The translations under genes were made by a program, and so were the position numbers. Below the pieces are notes generated by a model, which was given only the letters and a program-made list of their open reading frames with translations, was not told the origin of the DNA and ran no database searches. A stretch of 64,000 nucleotides of DNA. Origin: an uncultured Alphaproteobacteria bacterium. Its GTDB lineage: Bacteria > Pseudomonadota > Alphaproteobacteria > Micavibrionales > Micavibrionaceae. This document shows positions 52,144 to 62,291 of the stretch, piece by piece (the first letter of the stretch is position 1; each line of letters starts with the position of its first letter). The DNA lies in contig CAMLMC010000001.1 of assembly GCA_946481075.1 (NCBI GenBank), positions 1,054,001-1,118,000 of the forward strand, given 5' to 3'.

Positions 52144-54846
52144 CTAATTATTCAGCGCTTTTTCAATACTGGAAACCGCATCATTGGCCGCCTCCGGGTT
52201 CGGGCCACCTGCCTGCGCCATATCCGGGCGTCCGCCGCCGCCCGCGCCGCCGAGGGCCGCAGACCCGATTTTAACCAGATCGACCGCGCTGATTCTCGCC
52301 GTCAAATCCTTGGTCACCGCCACGACGATGGAGGCCTTCCCTTCTTCCGTTGCGATCAGGGCCACAACGCCAGAACCAAGCTTCTTGGTCATGTCGTCCG
52401 CCATCGGCTTCAAATCCTTGGCCGGGAAGTCAGGCAGAATCTTCGCAAGGAACTTCACGCCGCCGACATCTTTCACATCGTCGTTGGCCGATCCGCCGCC
52501 GGTCGCCAATTGTTTGCGCAAGTTGGAAATTTCCTGTTCCAGCTTTTTCTTCTCATCGACCAGAGCCTTAACACGGGCCGGTAGTTCGGCCACGGGGGCT
52601 TTCAATGTTGTGGTCAAATCGGAAACCAACGTTTCTTTTTCATGAACGAGATGCATGAACGCTTTACCGACCACGGCCTCGACACGGCGAACGCCAGCGG
52701 AGACCGCGCTCTCGCCGATAATTTTAAACGCGCCGATATCGCCCGTGCGTTTTACATGCGTCCCGCCGCACAGCTCAACGGAGTATGGAATATTGGAACC
52801 CGGCTTGCGCGGCGTACCCATCGACACCACGCGCACTTCATCATCATACTTTTCGCCAAACAAAGCGCGGGCACCAGATTCCACGGCTTCATCGAGCGGA
52901 AGAACGCGTGTGATCACTTCCGTATTCGCACGGATTTGTTCGTTCACCTGGTCTTCGATCGCGCGCAACTGCTCCGCCGTAATCTGGTTTGGTTGCGAGA
53001 TGTCAAACCGTGTGCGTCCCTCGTCCTGCAATGATCCTTTTTGCGCGATGTGATCGCCGAGTGTTTGACGCAGCGCTTCGTGAAGCAAGTGCGTCACCGA
53101 ATGGTGTGCCTCGATCTCATGACGGCGAACCGTATCAACGCGCAGTTCAACACCTTCACCAATGTTGATCGTGCCTTTCGTCACTTTGCCGTAGTGCGCC
53201 CAAAGCTTTCCTAAAATCTTTCTGGTATTGGTTACTACAAAGCTATCGCCTTGTGCCGTAAGCATTATACCGGTATCACCTACTTGCCCTCCAGATTCAG
53301 CATAGAAGGGCGTTTGGTTTAAAATAATAATACCTTCCTCCCCATCGTTTAATAGAGAGGCTTGCCCACCAATAAAATCGCCGCCCACTGCAGGGTTAAG
53401 ATTTTTCTCTTTTTTTATAATGCTAAGAATTTTTCCTTCTGCTTCGGTCTGCTGATATCCTAAAAATTCGGTTTCAGGATATTCTTGAATTAAGTCAAAC
53501 CACAATTTATCAATACCGGCATCGCCGGACCCTGCCCAGCTCTTACGGGCCAGCGCTTTCTGGTCTTCCATCGCCTTTTCAAATCCGGCCATATCGACAT
53601 CAAGCCCTTTGGAGCGCAACGCATCGGCGGTCAGATCGACGGGGAATCCGTAAGTATCATACAATTTGAACGCGACATCGCCGGACAGTTTTTGTCCCTG
53701 CCCCAAATTCGCGGTTTCGTCATCGAGCATTTTCAGGCCGCGATCAAGTGTTTTCTTGAACCTCGTTTCCTCGTTCTTCAATGTTTCGACGATCAACCCT
53801 TCGGCGCGTTTCAATTCGGGATACGCTTCGCCCATCATCGATTGCAAAGTCGGGAAGAGTTTGTACATCAACGGTTCTTGCGCACCCAGCAAATGCGCAT
53901 GGCGCATACCACGGCGCATGATACGGCGAAGAACGTAACCGCGGCCCTCATTGGATGGCATCACGCCATCGGCGAGAAGGAAGGAGGCACAGCGGAGGTG
54001 GTCGGCAATAACGCGGTGGCTTGGTGCCTGTGCGCCATCTGGTGATACGCCGGTCAGGTCCGCCGAATGTTCGATGATGGAACGGAGCAGGTCGATATCA
54101 TAGTTGGAATATTTGCCCTGCATCAAGGCGGACATACGCTCCAATCCCATCCCCGTATCGATCGATGGTTTCGGCAGAGGCTTTCTGATATGGCCGCCAT
54201 TCCCATCCGGCTCCTGTTCGAACTGCATGAAAACAAGGTTCCAGAATTCGAGGAAGCGGTCGCCATCCTGATCGGCGGAGCCCGGAGGGCCGCCCGCCAG
54301 TTTATCGCCCTGATCGTAAAAGATTTCCGAACACGGGCCGCATGGGCCGGTGTCACCCATCATCCAGAAATTGTCGTTGGTCGGAATGCGGATGATTTTG
54401 CTATCGGGGAAACCCGCGATTTTGCGCCACAGCGCGGCGGCTTCTTCATCGGATGTGTGGACGGTGACAAGCAATTTGTCCGGGTTCATGCCATAAACTT
54501 TGCTGACCAGTTCCCAGGCATAGCTGATCGCTTCTTCCTTGAAATAATCGCCGAAGGAAAAGTTGCCAAGCATTTCAAAGAAAGTATGGTGGCGCGCGGT
54601 ATAGCCAACATTGTCAAGGTCGTTGTGCTTGCCGCCCGCGCGGACGGATTTCTGCGCGGTCGTTGCACGCGTGTATGGGCGTCTTTCGGCGCCGGTGAAA
54701 ACATTCTTGAACTGCACCATGCCGGAATTGGCGAACATCAATGTCGGGTCGTTTTGCGGCACCAAGGGCGAACTGGCCACATGCTCATGCCCCTTGGACA
54801 TAAAGAATTTCAAAAATTCGTTACGGATATCGTTGACCGTTCTCAT
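52144..54846 (-). CDS. alaS: Alanyl-tRNA synthetase
   Basis: 900 residues, full length. Class II catalytic core with [15 protein letters not shown] and [35 protein letters not shown]; editing domain with HxxxH ([13 protein letters not shown]) and the Cys/His site [15 protein letters not shown]; a C-Ala region with a Gly-rich end ([20 protein letters not shown]). The stretch from about residue 440 to 545 uses more AT-rich codons than the rest, an oddity in an otherwise normal gene. It is monocistronic, diverging from hisN. Confidence 0.97.
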   Translation of the reverse strand: MRTVNDIRNEFLKFFMSKGHEHVASSPLVPQNDPTLMFANSGMVQFKNVFTGAERRPYTRATTAQKSVRAGGKHNDLDNVGYTARHHTFFEMLGNFSFGDYFKEEAISYAWELVSKVYGMNPDKLLVTVHTSDEEAAALWRKIAGFPDSKIIRIPTNDNFWMMGDTGPCGPCSEIFYDQGDKLAGGPPGSADQDGDRFLEFWNLVFMQFEQEPDGNGGHIRKPLPKPSIDTGMGLERMSALMQGKYSNYDIDLLRSIIEHSADLTGVSPDGAQAPSHRVIADHLRCASFLLADGVMPSNEGRGYVLRRIMRRGMRHAHLLGAQEPLMYKLFPTLQSMMGEAYPELKRAEGLIVETLKNEETRFKKTLDRGLKMLDDETANLGQGQKLSGDVAFKLYDTYGFPVDLTADALRSKGLDVDMAGFEKAMEDQKALARKSWAGSGDAGIDKLWFDLIQEYPETEFLGYQQTEAEGKILSIIKKEKNLNPAVGGDFIGGQASLLNDGEEGIIILNQTPFYAESGGQVGDTGIMLTAQGDSFVVTNTRKILGKLWAHYGKVTKGTINIGEGVELRVDTVRRHEIEAHHSVTHLLHEALRQTLGDHIAQKGSLQDEGRTRFDISQPNQITAEQLRAIEDQVNEQIRANTEVITRVLPLDEAVESGARALFGEKYDDEVRVVSMGTPRKPGSNIPYSVELCGGTHVKRTGDIGAFKIIGESAVSAGVRRVEAVVGKAFMHLVHEKETLVSDLTTTLKAPVAELPARVKALVDEKKKLEQEISNLRKQLATGGGSANDDVKDVGGVKFLAKILPDFPAKDLKPMADDMTKKLGSGVVALIATEEGKASIVVAVTKDLTARISAVDLVKIGSAALGGAGGGGRPDMAQAGGPNPEAANDAVSSIEKALNN

Positions 54847-54901
54847 GACACGCCCTTATAAGTTTCTGTAAGACCATCATTAATCCCAAAAAAGGCATGT
54901 A

Positions 54902-55648
54902 ATGCAAGAGCTTTCCTTACTGGCCAGCCGCCTCGCCGATGAAGCAGGAAAGGTTATTTTCCAGCACTATCGCACCGCTTTTTCGGTGGATCATAAATCA
55001 GACGAAAGTCCGGTGACTGTTGCCGACCGCGGCGTCGAGGCGCGGATTCGGGAAATACTGGAAGCCGAGCGCCCCGAAGATGGCATCCTTGGTGAAGAGT
55101 ACGGCCCCAAAGAAAGCAGAAACGGCCTGACATGGGTGATCGACCCGATCGATGGGACAAAATCCTTCGTTGTGGGCCGCCCGACATTTGGCACCCTGAT
55201 CGCGCTTTGCAAGGACGGCATTCCGGTTCTGGGGCTAATCGACCAGCCTATTTTGAAAGAACGCTGGATTGGCGATGGCAAGCAGACGAGCTTTAACGGC
55301 ACTCCCGTCAAAACGCGCGCCTGCGCGGATGTGAAATCCGCCCGCCTTGCCTCCACATCGCCCGCACAGTTGCCGCACCTTTGGGAAAAGCTAAACACAT
55401 CCTGCAATTTTATGGTCTGGGGCGGTGATTGTTATTCCTATGGTCTGCTGGCCAATGGATGGCTGGATGGAGTGATAGAAGATTTCCTCGCGCCCTATGA
55501 TTTCCTCGCCCTGCCGCCGATCGTTATCGGCGCGGGTGGATGGATGGGCGATTGGGAGGGCAATCCTTTGCGCATTGATTCCACAGGCAAGACGGTGGCT
55601 ATCGGCTCCCTTGATATCAAAGACGAGCTTTTAGCGCTTCTTCGCTAG
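54902..55648 (+). CDS. hisN: Histidinol-phosphatase of the inositol monophosphatase family
   Basis: 248 residues. Metal-site motifs of the IMPase family: DESPVTVADRGVEARI, GILGEEYG, WVIDPIDGTKSFVVGRPTFG and the C-terminal WGGDCYSYGLLANGWLDGVI then PYDFLALPPIV, which match the HisN subgroup. It dephosphorylates histidinol phosphate in histidine synthesis; activity on inositol phosphates cannot be excluded. Its end overlaps the small membrane gene by four bases, tail to tail. Confidence 0.9.
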   Translation: MQELSLLASRLADEAGKVIFQHYRTAFSVDHKSDESPVTVADRGVEARIREILEAERPEDGILGEEYGPKESRNGLTWVIDPIDGTKSFVVGRPTFGTLIALCKDGIPVLGLIDQPILKERWIGDGKQTSFNGTPVKTRACADVKSARLASTSPAQLPHLWEKLNTSCNFMVWGGDCYSYGLLANGWLDGVIEDFLAPYDFLALPPIVIGAGGWMGDWEGNPLRIDSTGKTVAIGSLDIKDELLALLR

Positions 55649-55854
55649 TTGATATTGATATCCGGTGCCGGTGCAAAATCCTGCAACGAAGACTGATCGG
55701 CCACCATCGGCGCAGCCCGGTCCTTAGGAAGAAAATCGGCTACCAGCGCATAGGCTGCAAATGTCATGGCAATCCCCGTGGCTCCGTAAGACAATATGCG
55801 TGCAGGTTTCATTTTTTGGAATTCAGCTCGATGAAATGGTCCGGCCAGTTTCAT
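55645..55854 (-). CDS. Small single-pass membrane protein downstream of slt
   Basis: 69 residues: a hydrophilic start, one membrane helix (about 20-42, LSYGATGIAMTFAAYALVADF) and a short acidic/Pro tail (APAPDININ). The ribosome site GGAGAAAT is formed by the end of slt, whose stop lies two bases before this ATG, so the pair is co-translated. It may assist the transglycosylase in the envelope; unknown family. Confidence 0.65.
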   Translation of the reverse strand: MKLAGPFHRAEFQKMKPARILSYGATGIAMTFAAYALVADFLPKDRAAPMVADQSSLQDFAPAPDININ

Positions 55855-55856
55855 GA

Positions 55857-57785
55857 TTATTTCTCCGCGAATTTAACCGCGCCTTTATCAAGCGATGCGT
55901 AGCGTGCCCAGTGACCGTTGGCGAGCGCCTGCATCGATTCATTAGATTGATCGAAGCGCATGCGATAGATCCAGTAATTGGAGAGAACTCGTTGCACATA
56001 GTTACGCGTTTCCGCATAGGGAATGGTTTCGATGAAGAGCAGCGGATCGGTGATGTCCTTGCGCTCTTCTTTCCACTTCTGAAGCGTGCCAGGTCCGGCG
56101 TTGTAGGCAATCGCGAGAGAGAGAAGATCTTGCCCCACCAGCGAATTGTTCAAAAGATATTCGACATATTTCTGTCCGATATCGAGGCTGATTTCAGGAT
56201 CTTTCAGCAAGTGACGTTGATCGTCAAAGCGGTTGTCTCCGGCCATGTAAGTCGCCGTGCGCGGCATAAGCTGCATCAAACCTGTCGCGCCGCTGCTTTT
56301 GTTTTGGGCCAGCGCATTAAAGCGGGATTCCTGACGCGTGATCGCATGGATCAGCGCACGGTCGATGCGGTATCCGCGTTTTGGCTGCCATGGCATCGCC
56401 GGATAGAGCGCGGCATCGTAAAGTTCGTTTTCATCAGACGAAATCGCGTGGGCGAGCTTGAGGGTCAATGATGGTAATTGGCGGTCATAGGCATAGGCGA
56501 GCAACGCTTTTTTACGCTCATGGTTGCCAGTGACATAGAGAGATTTGATTTCGGCCTCGGCCAGCGTAATTTCGCCGGCGGCAATCAATTTTTCCGCGCG
56601 CAACCCGGCCGACGTGGACAAGATGGCCTTTTCCTGCGCGGGCGTCAGTTTGGGGGCGGACCAGTCGAAATCCGGTGTCTTGTCCAGCGCGCCCAACGCA
56701 AGAAGGCCATAGAATGTTCGCGGATATTCGGCGGCGCGTTCCATCAGGGCGGAAGATTTGCGGGAATTGCCCGCCTTGTCATGGGCCCGCGCCGCCCAGA
56801 AAGACGCCGCCGCCGTCAGGGAACCGTTGGAATAAGGCGAATAGGCCGTTGTTTCAAAGGCGGAGGCCGCTTTTGCATAATTTCCGGCACGCCACATCGA
56901 AAGTCCGTAGACCCAGCCCGCCATCGGTGCCTGCCCCCGGGAACGTGAAAACGCCGCGCCGGATAATTCACGGGCGCGATCGGCATTGCCGGCATGCATA
57001 TAACCGGACGCGATCAGGGCACGTAGACGATCTTTTTCAACATCATCGATATAAAGACTGGCGTTGGTGTCGCGCAGGGTCGCAAGCGCGTTCGTCGGCT
57101 CCCCGCTTCTGATCTGCTTGCGAATCGTGCGGATCATCGCGGCGGCTTCCCCTTCTTGCGCTTTGCTGCGCTTGATTTTGGGGTGATAGGCCTTGGCGGC
57201 CATCTTGCCTGTTTCCATCTCGACGATGCTGCCCGCTTGATAGACCGCCTCTTTAAGGCTGCCTTTGTAACCAGAAGGGGCGCGTATGCTGGCAAGACGT
57301 TTGATACGGGCGGCTTCCGGCAATTCGGCGTAACGCTCCATCCAGGCCCGCAATTCATCAAACTGCGCCTTGTAATCCGGGTGAAGGTAGCGTTGGGCCA
57401 GAATATGGCCCATCAGGCTGTCATCCTTTAAACGGGTGAACAGCTTTTTCGCCTCATCCATCTTCCCGTCCGCCTGAAGGCGGAAGATATCGCGGTAGAT
57501 CTCCATCTGTTCGCCGCCGAACGGGGAACGATACGGAGTCTGCTTCACGGCTGGGTTGGATGGGGATGTCGGTGCCGGAATGGCAATAGTCATCGCTTCC
57601 GGTTTCTTCGGAGGGATGGGTGCGACTTTGGCACCGGTCATCCCGATCGGAAAACCAGAACTCATTGACAGGACGACCAGACCTGAAACCAGGCAAGCGA
57701 TACGACCGTAATGAGTCAGAAAGGCGGGTTTTATTTTTGTCAGGATGGGCTGGCCCGCGGCAACCGATCCTCTCCATAACGGCAT
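55857..57785 (-). CDS. slt: Soluble lytic murein transglycosylase
   Basis: 642 residues with an N-terminal membrane/signal segment (about 28-48, IACLVSGLVVLSMSSGF). A long alpha-superhelical U/L part of about 400 residues precedes the catalytic SLT domain (about 485-625) with the active Glu in HAITRQESRFN, then SGATGLMQLMP, LDIGQKYVEYLL and AIAYNAGPGTLQKW, classic family 1 motifs. It cleaves peptidoglycan strands to anhydro-muropeptides in the periplasm. A connection to the pilus locus is possible, as in other systems, but the genes are 40 kb apart. Confidence 0.95.
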   Translation of the reverse strand: MPLWRGSVAAGQPILTKIKPAFLTHYGRIACLVSGLVVLSMSSGFPIGMTGAKVAPIPPKKPEAMTIAIPAPTSPSNPAVKQTPYRSPFGGEQMEIYRDIFRLQADGKMDEAKKLFTRLKDDSLMGHILAQRYLHPDYKAQFDELRAWMERYAELPEAARIKRLASIRAPSGYKGSLKEAVYQAGSIVEMETGKMAAKAYHPKIKRSKAQEGEAAAMIRTIRKQIRSGEPTNALATLRDTNASLYIDDVEKDRLRALIASGYMHAGNADRARELSGAAFSRSRGQAPMAGWVYGLSMWRAGNYAKAASAFETTAYSPYSNGSLTAAASFWAARAHDKAGNSRKSSALMERAAEYPRTFYGLLALGALDKTPDFDWSAPKLTPAQEKAILSTSAGLRAEKLIAAGEITLAEAEIKSLYVTGNHERKKALLAYAYDRQLPSLTLKLAHAISSDENELYDAALYPAMPWQPKRGYRIDRALIHAITRQESRFNALAQNKSSGATGLMQLMPRTATYMAGDNRFDDQRHLLKDPEISLDIGQKYVEYLLNNSLVGQDLLSLAIAYNAGPGTLQKWKEERKDITDPLLFIETIPYAETRNYVQRVLSNYWIYRMRFDQSNESMQALANGHWARYASLDKGAVKFAEK

Positions 57786-57919
57786 CTTTAATTCTTTTTT
57801 AAGATTTCGGGGCGTTTGATAGGCGGTTTTTGGCAGCCCGTCAAGCGTTACAAAAAATTTCTTTTTAAATCAATATCTTAAGTAAACCCGTTCTACTTGT
57901 CGTCCGGCCGAAAGGCCTT

Positions 57920-58798
57920 TTAACCCCGCCCGTCCAAGCGGGCGCGGAGCATCAGCATATCCGCCCAGACCAGCCCCTTTTGAGAGGGCGTCCGTAGCAA
58001 ATAGGCTGGATGGTACGTGGCAACTGATGGAATGGGGACAGGCGCACCGCCCGTAATACCTTCGGTGATCGGCGTGTAATCCTGAAACTTGCCGCGCAAT
58101 TTCGACATCGCCTCGTCGCGGCCCAGAAGGGCTTTTGCGGAAACGCCGCCACACAAAATTAAAATCTCCGGCTTTACCAACGCGATGTGGCGTTCAATAA
58201 AGGGAAGGGAGATATCAATCTCCGACGCATTCGGCGTGCGGTTGCCGGGGGGGCGCCAATTAAGGACATTGGAAATATAAACGGACCTGTCGGGGTCTTC
58301 TTCGGTACGCGACAAACCGATACAGCCAAGGATTTTGTCAAGCAGCTGCCCGCTCACCCCGACAAAGGGTTTGCCCTGACGGTCTTCATCCGCGCCAGGG
58401 GCCTCACCCACCAGCATGACCCTGGCCTTGGGGTTGCCGTCTGAAAAAACCATATTGCTTGCGGTCTTGCGGATAGCCAGGCCTTCGAATCCGGCGATGG
58501 CGGCCCGAAGTTCTTCAAGACTATGGCAGGATTTGGCAAGGCGCAGGGCCTCGACCTTCGCCGCCGCGGTGCCAAGCAGATCAGGCGATGCGGTTTCGGT
58601 CGTTGTTGTCATGATAGAAGGCGCGGCACGCCCTGCCCGCGCGCTCACAGGTTCGGCCGGATCCATCATCGTGTTTTTAACAAGTTCGGTAATCGCGGCC
58701 GTGCGGTCGTTCGGCATATCCTGCAAGGCCTCATCCGCCCCGATATCGAGGTGCCAGGCCAATGCGGCTTCATACGGATTTTGCAAAATGGCGGACAT
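57920..58798 (-). CDS. Family 4-type uracil-DNA glycosylase lacking Fe-S cysteines
   Basis: 292 residues. An N-terminal region of about 90 is poorly conserved, then the UDG core: [57 protein letters not shown] and the final [15 protein letters not shown]. In family 4 enzymes four Cys bind a 4Fe-4S cluster; at those places this protein has [16 protein letters not shown] and EIDISLPF, without Cys. The active-site GEAPG and HPAYLL are kept, so uracil removal is still plausible. The ATG has AAAAGGA upstream. Confidence 0.85.
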   Translation of the reverse strand: MSAILQNPYEAALAWHLDIGADEALQDMPNDRTAAITELVKNTMMDPAEPVSARAGRAAPSIMTTTTETASPDLLGTAAAKVEALRLAKSCHSLEELRAAIAGFEGLAIRKTASNMVFSDGNPKARVMLVGEAPGADEDRQGKPFVGVSGQLLDKILGCIGLSRTEEDPDRSVYISNVLNWRPPGNRTPNASEIDISLPFIERHIALVKPEILILCGGVSAKALLGRDEAMSKLRGKFQDYTPITEGITGGAPVPIPSVATYHPAYLLRTPSQKGLVWADMLMLRARLDGRG

Positions 58799-58814
58799 GA
58801 ATCCTTTTAATCAC

Positions 58815-58830
58815 ACTTATATATATAAGT
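58815..58830. promoter_or_regulatory. 16-bp perfect palindrome ACTTATATATATAAGT
   Basis: It lies 17 bases upstream of the uracil-DNA glycosylase ATG, next to its ribosome site. Its position suits an operator; as RNA it would be too weak a hairpin to terminate transcription. The 55-base gap holds nothing else. Confidence 0.45.
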
Positions 58831-58853
58831 CACACGGATATGCGTCAGGGATG

Positions 58854-59933
58854 TCAGCTATTCCCATATATTTCCAGCGTATCGTTTCCGAGCGTCTCTC
58901 TGGAAAAGAGATTGAGACGACGGGCTGCGCCGACTCCCGAAATCCCCAATTCACCAAAGGCATCGCGGCCGTTGCTACCAATCAGGATCGGGGCGCGGTA
59001 GAGATGGAGCTCATCCCACAGTCCGGACCGAAGAAAGGATGTAAAAACACCCTGCCCGGCCTCCACCATCAGGCGGGTGATCCCCTGCTCGGCCAGCGTT
59101 TTCAAAACGAAAGGGATCGAAACCTTTCCGTCTTCATCCAGTTCTGATGCAATTACACGGGCATCCGGCACCGTTTTTCCCGCATAGCTCGACGCGGAGA
59201 AGATCAGAACATCATTCGCCCTGCAACCCGCAAAAATCTGCGCCTTTTCAGATATACGACACGTAGTGTCCAGTATTATTTTGCGAGCATTGTGAGTGAT
59301 ATTAGGCACTCTTGCCGTCAACTGCGGATCATCGGCAAGGATGGTGCCGATGCCGGTCAGGATCGCGTCATGCCGTGCGCGGGTATAATGCACACTCGCC
59401 CTAGCCTCCTCACCCGTGATCCATTTGCTTTCCCCGCTCGCAGCCGCGATCTTGGAATCGAGCGAGGTCGCGATCTTGAGCGTCACGAACGGGCGGCCCG
59501 CGTTTTTGGACAGGAAAAACCCGCGGTTCAATTCCGTGCATTCTTTTTCCATCACGCCTTCAACAACCTCGATACCCGCCTGTTTTAACGCGGATATTCC
59601 ACGCCCATTGATCTCCGGATTTTGATCGCGGCAACCGATGACAATTTTGGCCACGCCTGCCTCGATCAATCTTGAAGAACAGGATGAAGAGTTATCTTTA
59701 AAGCACGGCTCCAGCGTGACATAGACGGTGGCACCCTTGGCCCGCTCTCCCGCCTGTTCCAGCGCGACGGCCTCCGCATGCGGACGCCCGCCATCCTGCG
59801 TCTGCCCCTCGCCCATCACCACACCGTCTTTGACCATCACGCAGCCAACGGATGGGTTGGGGGCAACTCGTCCAAGCCCGCTTTCCGCCAGCGCGAGGGC
59901 GCGCTTCATGTAATCGGGATCAGGCGCGTTCAT
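58854..59933 (-). CDS. ribD: Riboflavin biosynthesis deaminase/reductase RibD
   Basis: 359 residues from ATG 59933. N-terminal deaminase (about 1-145) with NPSVGCVMVKDGVVMGEG, RPHAEAVAL and TLEPCFKD; C-terminal NADPH reductase (about 148-355) with RPFVTLKIATSLDSKIA, KWITGEEARASVHYTRARHD and LMVEAGQGVFTSFLRS. The deaminase zinc motif is odd: the normally near-invariant CSHHGRTPPC reads CFKDNSSSC, one residue shorter. The second zinc Cys is kept, but the substrate-contacting His and Arg are gone. The start overlaps the ribA end by 14 bases. Confidence 0.92.
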   Translation of the reverse strand: MNAPDPDYMKRALALAESGLGRVAPNPSVGCVMVKDGVVMGEGQTQDGGRPHAEAVALEQAGERAKGATVYVTLEPCFKDNSSSCSSRLIEAGVAKIVIGCRDQNPEINGRGISALKQAGIEVVEGVMEKECTELNRGFFLSKNAGRPFVTLKIATSLDSKIAAASGESKWITGEEARASVHYTRARHDAILTGIGTILADDPQLTARVPNITHNARKIILDTTCRISEKAQIFAGCRANDVLIFSASSYAGKTVPDARVIASELDEDGKVSIPFVLKTLAEQGITRLMVEAGQGVFTSFLRSGLWDELHLYRAPILIGSNGRDAFGELGISGVGAARRLNLFSRETLGNDTLEIYGNS

Positions 59934-60525
59934 CGTCGAGATCGCCGGCAATTGTATGCCCGCGCTCTTTTTTGGCCTTGAGGTAGAAGAGATTGTCTTT
60001 CGTTGTGTAAACACCGGTCGGAATGACTGCCGCAATCGCGATCCCGTTTTCTTCGAGCATCCGCACCTTGTCGGGATTGTTGGTCAGAATGCGCACGGAA
60101 GAAACATTCAAATCTTTGAGCATGTTTGCCGCAATTTTATAATCCCGCGCATCAATCGGAAGGCCCAGATGAACATTCGCCGCGAACGTATCCTGCCCGT
60201 GCTCAATCTGAAGCTTATAGGCATCAAGCTTGTTATAGAGTCCAATCCCGCGCCCTTCCTGACGAAGGTAAATCAGGACGCCCCCCTCTTTGGCCATTTT
60301 GGAAATCGCCTCGTCGAGCTGCTTGCCGCAGTCACAACGCTGAGAACCGAACACATCGCCGGTCAAACATTCAGAGTGGATGCGCACGAGCGGCGCCGTC
60401 GCCCTCTCCCACCCGGGAAAAAGCAGGGCAATATCCTCCCCGGTCTGGCCTTCGAGGTCGAAAGACACAATATCGGTTTTGATATTATCCTGTATGGTTA
60501 CAGGGACGCGGGTGCGGATGGACAT
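59920..60525 (-). CDS. ribA: GTP cyclohydrolase II
   Basis: 201 residues, stand-alone RibA without the RibB half. RIHSECLTGDVFGSQRCDCG carries the zinc Cys, IYLRQEGRGIGLYNKLDAY is the catalytic region, and VRILTNNPDKVRMLEENGI follows. It opens GTP to the pyrimidinone that RibD uses next, and is coupled to ribD by overlap, so the two successive enzymes are made together. Confidence 0.96.
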   Translation of the reverse strand: MSIRTRVPVTIQDNIKTDIVSFDLEGQTGEDIALLFPGWERATAPLVRIHSECLTGDVFGSQRCDCGKQLDEAISKMAKEGGVLIYLRQEGRGIGLYNKLDAYKLQIEHGQDTFAANVHLGLPIDARDYKIAANMLKDLNVSSVRILTNNPDKVRMLEENGIAIAAVIPTGVYTTKDNLFYLKAKKERGHTIAGDLDDERA

Positions 60526-60638
60526 AAACCTTTACTTTCAATGGGTTTTACAATGGCCGGGCCATGCTTTAAACTCTTGTAAGCGTTCATTTAGACTTAA
60601 TTGGTAGAATATTCAACAATCAGGAGACATAACGCCCC

Positions 60639-62273
60639 ATGGCCGCCCCGATCCGCGAAGACCGCGATGTGATGGAATATGATGTAGTCATCGTTGGCGG
60701 CGGGCCGTCCGGCCTGTCCTGTGCCATCCGCCTGAAACAGCTTTCCCCCGATTTATCCGTTTGTATTTTGGAAAAAGGCTCGGAAGTCGGTGCCCATCTT
60801 CTTTCCGGCGCGGCGTTCGAAACACGCGCGCTCGATGAATTGATCCCTGACTGGAAAGACAAGGGCGCGCCATTGAACACCAAGGCGACCGCCGATAAGT
60901 TCGTCTTCCTGACCAAAACCAAAGCCTTCACCTTCCCCATCGCCCCGCCGCAGATGAATAATCACGGCAATTACATCATCTCGCTGGGCGAACTTGGCCG
61001 CTGGCTCGCGGGACAGGCGGAAGAAGTGGGCGTCGAAATATTCCCCGGCTTTGCCGCCGCCGAAGTGCTTTACAACACTGATAACGAAGTGATCGGCATC
61101 GCGACCGGCGATATGGGAATCGGCAAGGATGGCGAGCGCCGTCACGATTTTACCCCCGGTGTGGAAATCCATGCGAAACAGACCGTGTTCGCCGAAGGAT
61201 GCCACGGATCGCTGACCAAAACCTTGATCGCCAAATATGCCCTCCGCGCCAATTCGGACCCTCAGACCTATGGCCTCGGCGTCAAGGAAATCTGGGAAAT
61301 CAAACCGGAGAAATTCAAATCCGGACTGACCATGCACACGGTCGGCTGGCCGATGGATTCCAAAACCTATGGCGGGTCGTGGATGTATCATTTCGGGGAG
61401 AACATGGTCTCCATCGGTTTTGTCACGGGGCTGGATTACAGCAATCCCTATCTTTCCCCGTTTGAGGAAATGCAGCGTTTCAAAACCCACCCCGCGATCC
61501 GCCAATATCTGGAAGGCGGTCGCCGCCTTGCCTATGGCGCGCGTGCTTTGGTCGAAGGCGGTTTGCAATCGCTGCCCAAACTCTCCTTCCCTGGCGGTGT
61601 TTTGATCGGCGATACGGCGGGATTTTTGAACGTCCCCAAGATCAAGGGCAATCACACAGCGATGAAATCCGGCATGATCGCTGCGGAAGAAATCGTGAAA
61701 CATTTGTCATCGGGCACAAGCGGCCGCGAATGCGCGTCCTATCAAACGGCATTTGAAAATTCGTGGGCCTATAAGGAACTTTATAAGGTCAGAAATATCC
61801 GCCCCGGTTTCCACTGGGGAATGTGGGCCGGCATTATCCACGGCGCTTTCCAGACATTCGGCGGCTGGATGCTTCCCTACACCCTGAAAAACCACGCGGA
61901 TCACACGCAACTGAAAAAAGCGGCAGAGTGCGCAAAAATCGATTATCCGAAACCGGATGGCGTGCTGACCTTCGACCGACTGACCAGCGTCCAGCTCTCG
62001 AACACCTATCATGAGGAGGACCAGCCTTCTCACTTAAAACTCAAGGATTCTGGCATACCGATTGCAGTGAATTTACCAGAATACGCAGAACCGGCACAGC
62101 GTTACTGCCCCGCCGCCGTTTACGAGGTGGTCGAAGAGGCCGGCGAGAAAAAGTTCGTGATAAATGCGCAGAATTGTGTGCATTGTAAGACCTGCGACAT
62201 CAAAGATCCGTCGCAGAATATTGTATGGACCGTACCGCAAGGCGGCGGCGGTCCCAACTACCCCAACATGTAG
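60639..62273 (+). CDS. etfD: Electron-transfer flavoprotein-ubiquinone oxidoreductase
   Basis: 544 residues. FAD-binding VVIVGGGPSGLSCAIRLKQL, LEKGSEVGAHLLSGAAFETR, the ubiquinone-binding region and GVLIGDTAGFLNVPKIKGNH; the C-terminus holds the 4Fe-4S motif QNCVHCKTCDIKDPSQN and ends VPQGGGGPNYPNM. It passes electrons from ETF (fatty-acid and amino-acid dehydrogenases) to the quinone pool on the membrane. The TPR lipoprotein gene follows 18 bases later, an arrangement seen in other alphaproteobacteria. Confidence 0.97.
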   Translation: MAAPIREDRDVMEYDVVIVGGGPSGLSCAIRLKQLSPDLSVCILEKGSEVGAHLLSGAAFETRALDELIPDWKDKGAPLNTKATADKFVFLTKTKAFTFPIAPPQMNNHGNYIISLGELGRWLAGQAEEVGVEIFPGFAAAEVLYNTDNEVIGIATGDMGIGKDGERRHDFTPGVEIHAKQTVFAEGCHGSLTKTLIAKYALRANSDPQTYGLGVKEIWEIKPEKFKSGLTMHTVGWPMDSKTYGGSWMYHFGENMVSIGFVTGLDYSNPYLSPFEEMQRFKTHPAIRQYLEGGRRLAYGARALVEGGLQSLPKLSFPGGVLIGDTAGFLNVPKIKGNHTAMKSGMIAAEEIVKHLSSGTSGRECASYQTAFENSWAYKELYKVRNIRPGFHWGMWAGIIHGAFQTFGGWMLPYTLKNHADHTQLKKAAECAKIDYPKPDGVLTFDRLTSVQLSNTYHEEDQPSHLKLKDSGIPIAVNLPEYAEPAQRYCPAAVYEVVEEAGEKKFVINAQNCVHCKTCDIKDPSQNIVWTVPQGGGGPNYPNM

Positions 62274-62291
62274 AAAAGAAGTGGAACCGTA

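Noticed and set aside
55857..57785. slt as part of the pilus machine
   Set aside because: It is a full-length housekeeping-type Slt 40 kb away; the link is only general analogy.
60753..61703. Open frame of 316 codons on the - strand
   Set aside because: Antisense to etfD.
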